Source of the DNA: Kalaharituber pfeilii
Taxonomy: Eukaryota; Ascomycota; Pezizomycetes; Pezizales; Pezizaceae
DNA: 64,000 bases
Assembly (NCBI GenBank): GCA_015179045.1
Contig: WHUZ01000015.1
Span: 186,001-250,000 of the forward strand
Direction: 5' to 3'
Shown: positions 46,423-58,019 of the stretch, piece after piece
How positions within the stretch are numbered: position 1 is the stretch's first letter
How the letters are laid out: every line of letters starts with the position of its first letter
Made by a program: the position numbers and the translations under genes
Notes under the pieces: model-generated
What the model was told of the DNA's origin: nothing
What the model saw: the letters and a program-made list of their open reading frames with translations, nothing else
The model's database searches: none

Positions 46423-49400
46423 CTAAATCACCGCAGTATCTGTAAGAACTTTACTTAGTCTCGGTTCAGCTATAGGCTCCCCAACTGCTCCGTGTTGTCT
46501 GAGGAGGCGAAGGTTGAGAGTATCGAGCCCAGTCACACCCTGGATGTTTATATCCGCGAGAACGAGTTCGTTTTGGGGTGTTGCCCATAAACCGGTGATA
46601 GCCAAGCTGGCTTGACCGTCTAGCATGTAACTCGCATTTTGTTGCACCTGCCATACATACCACCCATAACTGCAAGAGGCAAGCAGCTGGCTGTCAGGAG
46701 AGAAGGCAACACTTTCTACCACGTTGTTATGGCCCTTGAAGGTATAGACAGCTTCTTGACGATGAACTGACCATAGCCGTATAGTACAATCATGACTGCC
46801 AGAGGCAAGCAGCTGACTGTCAGGAGAGAAGGCAACACTTGTTACTGGCATGCTATGGCCCTCGAAGGTATAGATAGCTTCTTGACGATGAACTGACCAT
46901 AGCCGTATAGTACAATCATGACTGCCAGAGGCAAGCAGCTGACTGTCAGGAGAGAAGGCGACACTTGATACTGGGTTTCTATGGCCCGCGAAGGTATAGA
47001 TAGCCTCTTGACGCTGAACTGACCACAGCCATATAGTACAATCATAACCGCCAGAGGCAAGCAGCTGGCCGTCAGGAGAGAAGGCGACACTTGATACTGA
47101 GTCGCTATGGCCCTCGAAGGTATAGATAGCCTCTTGATGCTGAACTGACCATAGCTGTATGGTACAATCATGACTGCCAGAGGCAAGCAGCTGGCCGTCA
47201 GAAGAGAAGGTGACACTTGTTACCAAGCTGCTATGGCCCTCGAAGGTATAGATAGCCTCTTGTCGCTGAACTGACCATAGCAATATAGTACAATCATGAC
47301 TGCCAGAGGCAAGCAGCTGGCCGTCAGAAGAGAAGGCTACACTTGTTACTGACCTGCTATGGCCCTCGAAGGTATAAATAGGTTCTTGACGTTGAACTGA
47401 CCATAGCAATATAGCGGCATCATGACTGCCCGAGGCAAGCAGTTGGCCATCAGGAGAGAAGGCTATACTTGTCACTGACCTGTTATGGCCCTCGAAGGTA
47501 TAAATAGCTTCTTGACGCTGAACTGACCATAGTCGTATAGCGGCATCATAACTGCCAGAGGCAAGCAGCTGGCCGTCAGGAGAGAAGGCGACACTTTCTA
47601 CCAAGTTGTTATGGCCCTTGAAGGTATAGATAGCTTCTTGAAGCTGAACTGACCATAGCCGTATAGTACAATCATGACTGCCAGAGGCAAGCAGCTGGCC
47701 GTTAGGAGAGAAGGCGACACTTCTTACCCAGTTGCTATGGCCCTTGAAGGTATAGATAGCTTCTTGACGCTGAACTGACCATAGCCGTATAGTGCAATCC
47801 TGACTGCCAGAGGCAAGCAGCTGGCCGTCAGGAGAGAAGGCGACACTTCTTACCCAGTTGCTATGGCCCTTGAAGGTATAGATAGCCTCTTGACGCTGAA
47901 CTGACCATAGCCGTATAGTATGATCACTACTGCCAGAGGCAAGTAGCTGGCCATCAGGAGAGAAGGTGACACTTGTTACTGACCTGCTATGGCCCTCAAA
48001 GGTATAGATAGCCTCTTGATGCTGAACTGACCATAGCCGTATAGTACAATCATAACTGCCAGAGGCAAGCAGCTGGCTGTCAGGAGAGAAGGCGACACTT
48101 GTTACCAAGTAGCTATGGCCCTTGAAGGTATAGATAGCCTCTTGACGCTGAACTGACCATAGCCGTATAGTACAATCATGACTGCCAGAGGCAAGCAGCT
48201 GGCTGTTAGGAGAGAAGGCGACACTTGCTACCCGGTTGCTATGGCCCTCGAAGGTATAGATAGCCTCTTGACACTGAACTGACCATAGCCGTATAGTGCA
48301 ATCATGACTGCCAGAGGCAAGCAGCTGGCCGTCAGGAGAAAAGGCGACACTTGTTACGTAGTCATATAACCGCATGAATGGCCTTTCCCCAAATGATACA
48401 AAGCTCATAGTAGCGTTACTTAAGTCTGCATTCCTAAGCATGGTCTGCTGCATACGAACCTGTTTGCTCACTATGGCATTAGCTACTTATTAAGTTGGAT
48501 ATGAGTAACCAATGTAGTCGAGTATACGTACCCGACATAGGTTTGCATTTTGTAGTTGAGCTTGGCTGAAGCAACCACCACTTAGATCCGCTCCTGGGAT
48601 CCTGATACCATGCAAATCATAACCTCCAAAGCTCTTCCCAGATCTAACTAGAATTGTAATTGCGTTCGCTGCTGCCTGGGAAAAACTAGCATCAATCTTA
48701 GATCTCTCAACCAGGGCCAAAAGATATTCTTGTAGCAGCCATGCTCTTTCGATAATGAAATCTAGAACACCAGGATCATCAACAAGATGAAACTCATTGA
48801 TAAGTGCATTGGGGTTACACTCTTTCAATGCCGCATCTTGCCAAATTACTTCAGCTACCAAATAGTCCCGTAGTGACTTGTGTAAAAATCGGTATGAATT
48901 CCCCTGTCGGATAAGTGGCGAACTAAGGCGCAAAATCCGCATTTTTTCATTGTCATTTGCTAAAAATTTTTCCCAGACCGACTGACCCTGTAGTGTAGAA
49001 TTGGAGAAAATGCCAATGGGTGCATAGGTTGCTTCTAGTACCTGATGACGATACAGAGCTAGTGCAAATTGTTGACAAAAGCGTCGTCCTTGGAGATTGA
49101 AATCCATGTCTTCTAACTGCCTGTATGCATCACACTGAATTTTCGGTAGTTGAATATTATTCAAACGGACATGCGCCTGGTTTAGCCAATAATCAATGAA
49201 CTGTTTGTATAAATCCCCGCGCTTGAGTTTGCTTTTGCCTTGAGGCCTCACAGTCATAGTCATTTTGAGGAGGAAAGGGTTGTTAATTAAGGCAGACACA
49301 TCAGGACTCAGTATATACCGTTCGTACTGCTCGATTGAGTAGCCAGGTCTAATCTTTACGTATTGCGAAATATACTTCCGGATGTTTGACTTCGAAAATG

Positions 49401-51438
49401 GAGCAAGGTAGTATTCTTGAAATAGCTGCGGTTGACCGAGGGGATAAAATTTGCTCTGATACCCTGAGGGCAAATATTCTGGTCGACTAGTAATGATAAC
49501 TTTAGCTTTCCATGAGTCAAGCTCATTTGCTGTAAAAAAATTTCGGTCCTGTCTCTCAATCTCATCATAGCCATCCAAGATAAATACGAACTGCCGTTGA
49601 CGCCGAACTAGCTCTATTTGGTCTGGATGAAAACCTTGTTTAGCAAAGAAAGCAGCTATCAGATCTCGGTGGGTTCCTGATGTATATATTCTAAAGAGTG
49701 AGATGAATATGGGAACCACCGCAGTTGCTTGATTGGAGGCTTTGTCGTACTCAGACCATAGATAGCGTGCAAGATGATGGTTGAATGTTGATTTTCCAGA
49801 CCCAGCAGCACCTTGAATCAAGCAAATCTGTTGTACGGTGTTCGATAGAAATTGTTGAATTGCCTCTAGGAGATCAAAGCGCTTGCTGTCATGTAGATGT
49901 GTCATTCCTTCTGCCGGAATATATAGATCAAACTCGAACACCTCCAACTGATTATTAGCTAGATAGTCCTTTTTAAGCTGCGCAAAATCTGTATCTAAAG
50001 TTTTCCAAACAATTGTTTCTCGTTGATCCAATACTAATTTTTTCATTAGCAAATGATCTGTGAATAGGTGTGCATACTAAACATACTAAATGTAGATAAC
50101 TTCTCGTTGATCTCTTTGGACATAGCAAGGTTCTGCTTCACAGTTGTGTAGATTTCTATTTTCATTTTTGACAATTAGCGTCACGTTTCCTTATGAATGA
50201 AAATAATTTCATTGCACTCACCATCTAGCCTTAATAGAGGCTCCATTTCCTTCTTTATGTCATTCAAGACCCTCTCCATTTGCTTAAGCTTCTCAGAATT
50301 CTCTATTCTCATTAGTAAAAATTATTTATGCAAGACTTGAATGTCAGTTGTGTGCGTACCCATAATCCTTTTCATTCCAGCCTCATCTGCGCAATCTCGG
50401 ACAACCTTTTCTTTCTTAGATATCTCATCAAGATATGGTTGAATCACTTCTGAAAAAGGCTTAAACATATTTCCAATCTGCCTTATGCCTAAAATTTGAA
50501 AGTTCTTGTTTAGCAGAATACGGGGTGACCCCAAAAGGAATCGAATATCTTACATGATGTTGTCTGAAAATGTTTTTTTACTTTGTCTGTAAATTTCTGG
50601 ATCGAATCGTAGAGTTCTGCCAAAGCGTACTCTAATCTTTGTTTGAAAGCATCCCTTGTCGAACCAAGCTCCAATGCAACCTCCAGCGATGTGTTCATGT
50701 AGATATAGGCGTAGAATTCGCACTTTGCCATCGTATTGACAATGGTTGCTATTGCAAATTCCAGACTTTCCATCAATTGTACATAGTTGAGTGCAATCTA
50801 TTACCATGATTAATCTCCATGTATGAATGCAAGAACTTTATAACTCACCTTCAAAATAAATCTAACACTAGCCCAAACAAGGGCAGTGATAGTCGGGTTA
50901 TGCTGTATTGCTACATCAACAATATTTGCATAACTCTCCATGCATTTCAGGATTGGTCCTATGCGATCCACTACAGCCACACGCTCGCCATGCCTGTTGG
51001 TGTATTTCCATTGCTTCTCTTTACTCTCAGTATGAACAGTCCGTAGATCCTTAATTATGCCTTCGATCTGATCTCGCGTTGGGTTACTTGGTAAATTCTG
51101 TCCAGGATTTTGAGGTGTTGAACTGGATGCTGGGACATTGCCCACTAATTGCGAACCTGATTGCGGTCGTGTTGCGGGGCTAGTAACTAAGCTCACTCTT
51201 CCCTGTAGAGGAATTGTTTGTGCAGTTGTTTGGGGGGTAACAAGCACAGAGCTACTAGGTGGTGGGGGATCAGCACTCCGACTCCGCTTTCTGCCAGGAG
51301 ATTTCGGTCTAGATAAGTGACTATCAAGTAGCGGAAGTTAGCCTAAGCGAAGGAAGAGCATCGCTACTTTCCGTAAACTTACTGAACACTACGTTTTTGC
51401 CCGCTCCCTCCTGGGCTTCCCGATCGCTGATTATTCAT
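46423..51438 (-). CDS. NACHT-WD40 NLR-type STAND protein, 1529 aa, eight exons
   Basis: Exons 51438-51383, 51320-50849, 50797-50554, 50488-50360, 50302-50222, 50155-50087, 50033-48532 and 48459-46423 join in phase; introns are 51-72 nt, several with CTAAT/CTGAC branch sites. The N-terminus (to about residue 60) is Ser/Pro-rich with a basic GRKRSRS patch. A helical STAND N-terminal domain follows (VWASVRFILK across an intron to IALNYVQLMESLEFAIATIV). NACHT spans residues about 351-650: Walker A GAAGSGKS near 425, Walker B FVFILDGYDE near 504, VIITSRPEYL sensor. Pentapeptide-like motifs (GADLSGG, LRNADLSNA) precede 14 WD40 repeats of 42 residues, two seven-blade propellers' worth. Family: HNWD/NWD-type allorecognition or defence receptors. 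The frame is fully intact. Ligand and effector output are unknown. Confidence 0.9.
46606..48370 (-). repeat. 14 tandem 126-bp WD40 repeats
   Basis: Near-identical units (core SVAFSPDGQLLASGSHDCTI and RLWSVQRQEAIYTFEGH). Differences concentrate at the residues after GH (SNR, SYL, SRS, SNW, NNL, SSL, SDS, RNP, SMP, NNV), at the residue before D in SGSxD and at the pair after D (CT, AA, HT). The last unit is divergent. Confidence 0.9.
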
Positions 51439-52916
51439 TTTTTGTGCTATCACAGAATTTTCACACAGAATGATGAGAGGTTTAAAACGACGAGAGCCTA
51501 CATACGGAGTCTTCTTTTTTGACTTTGGAGTTGTGAGCAGCGTCAAAGATTGATGATTCCCTCTCTCTCCACATTTATTTTCATTGAGGCTGTGATTTGT
51601 ATGCGGCTCCGCCAGCAAGGCTGCAATGCTTGATCAACCATCATTGGCAAGTACATAGGTGGTACAACCAACCACACTGTTCATTTCTTACTACAGTATG
51701 CTTCCCTACTACTCAGATTGTTGTACTTATACGACAAAGTCGGATTCTGGTGTGGGACGCTGAAGTGTGAGGCTCGGAAGGTTGGCCCAAGCATGAGTAG
51801 TGCAGGAGAATACTGCACATTCCACCTCGTACCCTACTTGTAGTTAGTTCCATTTCGTTATATACTTGAAACATACCCGAATCCAGCTTTGCGTGCCGGT
51901 ACATAACCCATGTGCTACATACAACGGCCATTCCTTGCATCTCTTATGTGCCTGGACAAAAAGAAACCGTATTTGACATCCGTATCCGCTCGATTCTCAA
52001 TATGCTAAAATTCTAGCCCATAAAAACTAAAACTTTCTGTATTAAGCAGTTGGCAGTTTGTCGTTACCCTGATGCATAGTATCGAGACTATCCCGATCAG
52101 ATCGAATAAATTCGCTATATTTGAACCCCTTCAACGCTCAGCCATATCAAAAATCAAAGTCCGACTTTCATTGGCAAAAAAGACCAGTAACCTAAGTAAG
52201 TCCATCCATCTAATTCATCCATCTACAACAAATTATCCAAACCGTCCCGTCACCAAACTACCTTACCTACCTATGTAATAACCTCATACCCCCCCAAAAA
52301 AAACCATCACACCCTCCAACCCAACAAACCAACCATTCACACCACAAATCATAAAACACACATAAAGCAGCCCTCCCAACAGCAGGAAATCTGCAAAACT
52401 TAACTAGGGAAAAAAAATAAAGGTTTCCCAGGCACTAGAAACAATATAACAATTTCAACACCACAGCTTTATTATTCATTTTGGTTTGCCCCCGGGTCGT
52501 AGAAAGTTCAGGGTAACAATATTCCCCGCTCTGGATTCGTAAAGCCTATACTGGCTGTGTGTATACTAGACACCTATCTATCACCACCTACTCTGTATAC
52601 CATCCACCATCTACACCTTTCTTCCATAATTATATGTCACAAGAATGTCCCTCGTATACCTCAAAAATCCACAAATGCACACATCTTCCACCCACCTCCC
52701 ATCCTCCCCCATTCCCTATAATTATATACCACAAGTAAGTAATTGATGTCCCTCATATACCTCAATAATCCACATATTCTACCCACCTCCCATCCTCCCC
52801 CATTCTCCTCCCTCCACAAACGCCCAAACCCCAATCGCCAGACCCCAAACACAGAACAACCTAAGCCGATTTCTTTGATACGCACTGCTTATAAATATAT
52901 AACCACCTCACACAAC

Positions 52917-52959
<43 letters not shown>

Positions 52960-53197
52960 CTTATGTTACATATCTATCTCCCCACTCTAGTCCCCTGAAT
53001 TTCCCCCAACTATAAAATCAAGTATCACAAAAAAAAAAAAAAAAAAATACATAAATAAACATATGCATACACGGATTATATCCTTCTCCAAAAGAAGAGC
53101 CCTGTCTCTGCCAGTAGTAACCTTGATTTGATATATATTCCCTAAACTCTCGAAAGAGGCCAAATAATAAAACAATTAATACCTACCAAGTACTCGA
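51439..53197. other. intergenic spacer
   Basis: Probable promoter region of the NACHT-WD40 gene on the left and 3' flank of the amine oxidase on the right. A segment around CCTCAAAAATCCACAAATGC (52657) recurs loosely at 52758, giving a short tandem duplication of about 100 bp. No gene is seen. Confidence 0.45.
52920..52959 (+). repeat. (AC)n microsatellite
   Basis: About 19 uninterrupted CA units. Shorter CA tracts occur at 16378 and 62356. Confidence 0.9.
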
Positions 53198-55357
53198 CTA
53201 TCTAACCTTTCTCACTCCAGATCCTGTCCCTCTTCCCCCTCCTCCACTGCCAAACCACCTCATCACCTCCTCCGCTGCCCCCTCTCCACTCCACCACGCC
53301 CCAGCAACCGTCCCCAGCGCCTTCAGCGGCGAAGCATACTCCCCAGCCAACCACAACGGGTAATCCCCCCCTCCAACCCCCACCAATGCCTCCACATCCT
53401 CTATCCCCTCCGTCAGGCCCACAGGGAAATTCGTGTACGAGCCCCATCCCGACAATGCATCCTCGCACCACGACGTCGTGAGCACATGCGTTGGCCTAGG
53501 CCTTCTTTTCCCCGCACCGGTACGGTTACCAGCGTTAATATCTAGAACGGACGTTGCCTCCGCCTGCGCCAGCTCCCACAGCAACTGCAAATACGGTTCC
53601 AAGAACCCCTCCACGACCTCATACCCCCCATCTCCCGGCTCCAGTGCCTTCGGCGCCCCATACACGCCCGACGACGATGACCGCTTTTGCCGTGCCTCAG
53701 CTTCCCTCACGGCCCTCACGAGCCCCTCACTGGCCTCTCCAAACAGGTACACAAGTATCCCGTTCTGCGCACATCCGCTGGGGAGCCCCGCGAACGAAAA
53801 CATCAACAACTGGCCCTGCCGCGGCACGTTTCCTGGCGCAGGGGGCAGAGAAGGATGGTCCGCGCGGAGGAACGAGATGACGTTCGCTTTGATGCTAGCC
53901 CAGAAGGGGGCGGAGAAGCGGAGGTAGATTTTCTCGAGGCGGCCGTAGCCGAGGGAGCGGATGGCATTGATGGCGCGGAGGGGTAAAGGCGGGTGGATGG
54001 TCAGAGGGGCGGAGGTAGAGGTGGGAAAGGTGGATGCATGAGGGGCCGGGAAGGAACGTTTCAGGACCCCGAGCGGCACCGCGAGAATAGCGGCCGTGTA
54101 TGTGTTTGTTTTCAGCCCCCCATTGTCCCCATCAACCGTAGAGACCATCGTAACCTCAACCGTCGGTCTCGACCCCAGCTCGCACGAGGTTATTCTCACT
54201 GCCGTTACCTTCGTGTTCAACGACAGCGTCAACCGTCCTTGCTTGACGGCCTCGTAAATCGGCCCTGCCATGTTCTCCACGATGGGTCCATACGTGCTCG
54301 CGACGAGCAAATTTTCCCCCTCCATGCCCTCCTCCATCAAGAAGCATCGCAAGCTCTGCCTCCTCACGTCCTCTCCTATCCACCCGCCCCAGAATTCCAG
54401 CATTCTCATAAACATCTTCGCTCTCTCTGGTGAACGGATTCCGTTTTGAGTCGTATTCCCCAGTCGCCTGTCCCGTGCAAATCGAGCCCTTTCCCACTTT
54501 TCTATGCGCCGCCTTTCTCGCTCCCATTTCTCGTCCTTGGTAACGTGACTAGGGACCTCGGGTCCGAGATCAACGTCGATATCAATGCCGAACCTGACGC
54601 CAACAACGACCCTCGCGTAGTCCCACAAACTCCATCTCTCGTCAATTTCCTCTTCCTCTTCCACTTCCACACTTCCATTTGGCCTCCCTACCCCATAAAA
54701 TTCCTTACTGTACCCCTCTGCTCCCATCACTGCACTCATCACCTCATCAAACACCTCTCCTCCTATATCCCTCTTCACCAACCTGCCCTTCACCCCATCT
54801 CTACCGCTTCCTAACATCTCCACCTCCTCCCCCACAGCTTTCGGATCGATACCATCATCCCCACAAACTATCTGCACCATCCCGCCCCCTCCATTCCCAT
54901 TTCCAAACCCGGCACCCGTGCTCCCATTCCCTCCATTCGTAACCATACTACTCCCTCCTCGCTTCGCAAACGGATCCGCCAACACAATTTCCCCGTCTTC
55001 CCCCGCCAGCCCCATCAAGGGACTCTCCGCCGTCCCATGCACCCAATTCGGCCCTAGGTCCACCGACCGCCCGGGACCAGTCCATGCAGACGGAGTGTTG
55101 CCGCTGCTACTACTACCACAAGTAGAGAAGGCAAAGGGCGTGCCGGACGTTACGGCGCGGCCGCCGAGACGGGGGCGCGCTTCGATAAGGTGGATGTGGA
55201 GCGGTGGATTAGATGATGACGAGGAGGGGGCAGTGGCGGTGGAAAGCAGTGCTTGCGCGGCGCGGAGTCCCGCGACTCCAGCGCCAATGATGGCGACGCT
55301 GCGGGCAGCCGGTGGTGGAGGTGCGATCGGTGTCGACATCGCGGCGGGCGTCGCCAT
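53198..55357 (-). CDS. FAD-dependent amine oxidase, polyamine-oxidase-like, 719 aa
   Basis: Single intact exon. Residues 21-35 form the dinucleotide-binding loop (VAIIGAGVAGLRAAQ), followed by LIEARPRLGGRAV and DLGPNWVHG, classic flavin amine oxidase motifs. The C-terminal FAD motif is WLAGEYASPLKALGTVAGAW followed by WSGE. Middle blocks LAVPLGVLKRSFPAP and LGYGRLEKIYLRFSAPFW, and the late TSWCEDALSGWGSYTNFPVG, fit the polyamine oxidase/spermine oxidase branch rather than a demethylase, since no SWIRM or tower is visible. Expected reaction: oxidation of polyamines giving aldehyde, amine and hydrogen peroxide (family knowledge; substrate unproven). Low-complexity Ser/Gly inserts lengthen it over the usual 500 residues. 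The start could be residue 1 or Met7. No clear peroxisomal SKL end is present. Confidence 0.88.
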   Translation of the reverse strand: MATPAAMSTPIAPPPPAARSVAIIGAGVAGLRAAQALLSTATAPSSSSSNPPLHIHLIEARPRLGGRAVTSGTPFAFSTCGSSSSGNTPSAWTGPGRSVDLGPNWVHGTAESPLMGLAGEDGEIVLADPFAKRGGSSMVTNGGNGSTGAGFGNGNGGGGMVQIVCGDDGIDPKAVGEEVEMLGSGRDGVKGRLVKRDIGGEVFDEVMSAVMGAEGYSKEFYGVGRPNGSVEVEEEEEIDERWSLWDYARVVVGVRFGIDIDVDLGPEVPSHVTKDEKWERERRRIEKWERARFARDRRLGNTTQNGIRSPERAKMFMRMLEFWGGWIGEDVRRQSLRCFLMEEGMEGENLLVASTYGPIVENMAGPIYEAVKQGRLTLSLNTKVTAVRITSCELGSRPTVEVTMVSTVDGDNGGLKTNTYTAAILAVPLGVLKRSFPAPHASTFPTSTSAPLTIHPPLPLRAINAIRSLGYGRLEKIYLRFSAPFWASIKANVISFLRADHPSLPPAPGNVPRQGQLLMFSFAGLPSGCAQNGILVYLFGEASEGLVRAVREAEARQKRSSSSGVYGAPKALEPGDGGYEVVEGFLEPYLQLLWELAQAEATSVLDINAGNRTGAGKRRPRPTHVLTTSWCEDALSGWGSYTNFPVGLTEGIEDVEALVGVGGGDYPLWLAGEYASPLKALGTVAGAWWSGEGAAEEVMRWFGSGGGGRGTGSGVRKVR

Positions 55358-57334
55358 CGTTTGTTGTATATTCGAAAGTTTTGCGCCGGAAGCGGGGTGA
55401 CGGCGATAGAGGGGCGAGAGAGTAGTAGTGATCAGGGAAGTACTGGGGAGATTTTGTTACGGTGTTGCTTGGGGGTGAGCTTCTTGCGACTGCTTATAAA
55501 GAGCTGTCAGAGAGCTCGGTCGCGGTGGGGTTTGGGGGTGGTGGTACGACCTTTTTCATGAGCTCTTTTTTCCGCGGGCCCCCAATAGGGTCGGTTGATT
55601 GTTAGCAGAAGACTAACATGGCCAGCTCCAGCTCCAGCTCCAGCCCAGCCCCAGCTCGCAGCTGCCTTCCTCTCAGGCGCTCCCGGACCCTTCGTGAGCG
55701 GAAGGAAACGTTACCGTTTTCCTTGCCGAGGGTGGTGGTGGTTCCGCTGTGGAACGATGATTGTCGATTGGTTCTATAGCGTTCGTCTTATCGCAGTCTG
55801 GTTGGCCCAGTCTTAGTCCGAAGTCCGAACCAAGCTTAGGCACCTCCGACGATAAGGAGGTGCGGTTACAAGACTAAGCCATTATCGACCCTGCCCTCCA
55901 TTGTTCCCCTCCTTTTCTTTTTTTAATAAAAGTATGTACTGCAACTACTACCAGCAGAAATATTTGCGAACGAGCGTTTGCATTGCCTCAGAACGACCAA
56001 GATGTTACTCTAGTCTCATGGATGTGCTCCTGACTGGGAGCAGAGGACATACCCTAACGAGTGGCAAAGTCGCTGCTCTTTGATTATAACTTATCCGATT
56101 AAGATGTTTTCATCCACGCTAGTACTAGATTAGAATCTTATCGATAGCACTGCAGGGGGTGGCCACTGCCCAAAGCCTTATATTTCATGATAATCCCGAA
56201 TTTAAATCTCAGAGAGCAAGATCTGGATTTCCCCAAATAGATGGCGTAGCCTACCAAGGGTCGTGCGAGCCGGACTACTTACCTAGTCTGGTTGCCAGGG
56301 ATCTCTTGCGGTAGTAGTCATCTTGGTACTCGCTGTTGCTGCCTGCCAGCTCAAGACTCGATGACCAATCGTATCAAGTGAAAACCCAAGCAACAGAAAA
56401 AAGTAAATATATCTACCCCTCCTCCGCCTCTATCCTTGTACGCCTGTGATGATAACTGAAAAGAGCAAGAACAGAAAAGAACCCATGGAATCGGGTTAAG
56501 AGCAGAGGAACCGGCTGGTGATGCCGCGCTGGTGGATTATAACCTTGCTAGTAATGACGACAGTACTGAGGAACCCTGACGAGAGCAGTTCTAGGCTCTT
56601 GATGAAGGTTTGGTATTCTAGCACTGAGTCGGCGCTTTCCACGTAAACATGCCATACCCAAGTACGCGCCGGCTCTAACAAAATCGACTGCCGAGTTTGG
56701 TTAGTCGTTCCACTTCACACCACCACAGTATACCCCGTTATCTGATTCTACACCTTCTTCAAATCCTCTTGCGCCCTTCCTGCAGTCATAAGCGGTAGTC
56801 TGGAGCTCCCCTGCTGCGGAGTCATCCTGTGGCATCCTGTGGCATCCTCTGGCTTCACGGGGCTTCATGAAACCCACGATGCCCATTGGAGCGAAAAGAC
56901 GTTAAATCGTCTTGAGCACCAATTGGCTCCACAACCAACACATTCCCTGTGAAATATCAGCGAACTCAATAAAGTACCTAGAAACCCAAACAAACCTTTA
57001 GGGCTTGCATCACATCGCCCTAATATAACTGCCTACTTGACGGGCCCTCCTCTCTTCTTCATCCCAACAGTCAATAGATTATCCCTTGTTTCCAATGTCC
57101 CTAATGATTATTGGCCAAAGGAGTAGGGCGTAGGCTTGCTTCGTCAACCAGACCTCCATCGGATAAGACAAACGGTAAACTCGATATGGTATGAGCGCAA
57201 TAGGAACCCAACCTGTGCTTCTACTAATGCGACAGAACCACCGGATATATTCTCCGAAGATACTTGTACTGTATAATTATAAGTAGAGTAAGTACTAGGA
57301 TGAGCCGTACCATCTCGTACTTGTTACCAGAATA
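55358..57334. other. spacer with short repeats, no supported gene
   Basis: Includes the amine oxidase promoter side, a CTCCAG hexanucleotide run (55623-55650) and a foldback element at 55794-55877. TAGTCTGGTT occurs at 56284. Small minus-strand frames at 56496-56681 and 56701-56886 show no motif; a short GGATGCCACA tandem lies near 56825-56845. Confidence 0.45.
55794..55877. mobile_element. small foldback element, AGTCTGGTT family
   Basis: Starts CAGTCTGGTTGGCCC and ends GTGCGGTTACAAGACTAAG, with a central hairpin (GCACCTCC against GGAGGTGC, 55841-55864). It resembles the 26150-26244 element at its ends but is less symmetrical. No coding capacity. Confidence 0.5.
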
Positions 57335-57762
57335 GTTACCAGCATAAAGTGATGCAACTTCCGAAGCTGTGCGCAAGGTCTGTGCGAAGGTTTGTGTAAT
57401 GGTGTGACAGCAACAGGTGAATATGCGTAAAAAAGAATTAGAGAAAAAAGTCAGCTAAGAAGAATCACGTAGTATTGATCTAGAAATCTAAAGGTATCAA
57501 AGTTATTGAGGTTGCGATGGTGAATGGCTCACGTTACAATGTAGGCACATGAGAATGCCTCTGGCACACGAGATTGATGTGAAGGCGTCCACTCAGATAA
57601 TGTAGAATATACTCTCCTACTCTGCTGGTTATTACATCAAACACGAAGTATTCTGATAGCAACTCACCCCACCTTTGTGAGCACCTACCATACCCCTACA
57701 CAAGCCTTTGCACAGACCTTGCGCACAGCTTCGGAAGTTTGCATCACTTTATGCTGGTAACG
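57335..57762. mobile_element. non-autonomous element with about 64-bp TIRs
   Basis: The left arm GTTACCAGCATAAAGTGATG continuing to 57398 is mirrored by 57698-57762 with only a few mismatches (core CTTCCGAAGCTGTGCGCAAG). The interior of about 300 bp has no coding sequence. No clear target duplication could be fixed, because the left end carries an extra GTTACCAG copy. Confidence 0.75.
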
Positions 57763-57764
57763 AG

Positions 57765-57848
57765 TACTAGCCAGTAAAATATGTATTCGGACAGGGGTAC
57801 CAATGCACATTATGCGCTATGTCCGAATACATATTTTACTAGCTAGTA
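57765..57848 (+). mobile_element. 84-bp hairpin MITE, copy A
   Basis: Arms TACTAGCCAGTAAAATATGT... and its complement are 29 bp with one mismatch, around a loop of about 26 bp (GGGGTACCAATGCAC...). It begins and ends with TA, as expected for a TA-targeting element. Confidence 0.85.
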
Positions 57849-57935
57849 CTCTACCTGAGGTGCTTGAATCCAAGGTGCATATCAAAACTTGTCCCCCTCC
57901 CTCATGGCTAGTCTCGATCCCTCCTCCCATTTACA
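57849..57935. other. 87-bp spacer between the two hairpin copies
   Basis: Unique sequence between the hairpin MITEs with no feature seen. It shows that the two copies are separate insertions or a spaced duplication, not an uninterrupted tandem. Confidence 0.6.
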
Positions 57936-58019
57936 TACTAGCCAGTAAAATATGTATTCGGACAGGGGTACTAATGCACATTATACGCTGTGTCCGAATA
58001 CATATTTTACTAGCTAGTA
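57936..58019 (+). mobile_element. 84-bp hairpin MITE, copy B
   Basis: Same length and orientation as copy A, with a handful of loop substitutions (for example CTAATGCACATTATACGCTG against CCAATGCACATTATGCGCTA). Its final TA is also the left TA of the next element. Confidence 0.85.

Noticed and set aside
46842..47216. 124-codon frame inside the WD40 region
   Set aside because: Alternative frame of the tandem repeats; its repetitiveness only reflects the 126-bp periodicity.
50051..50086. 29-nt intron (GTATGT to CACAG) in the NACHT-WD40 gene
   Set aside because: Too short for normal splicing; the acceptor at 50034 gives a 53-nt intron with a perfect GCTAAT branch and keeps the frame.
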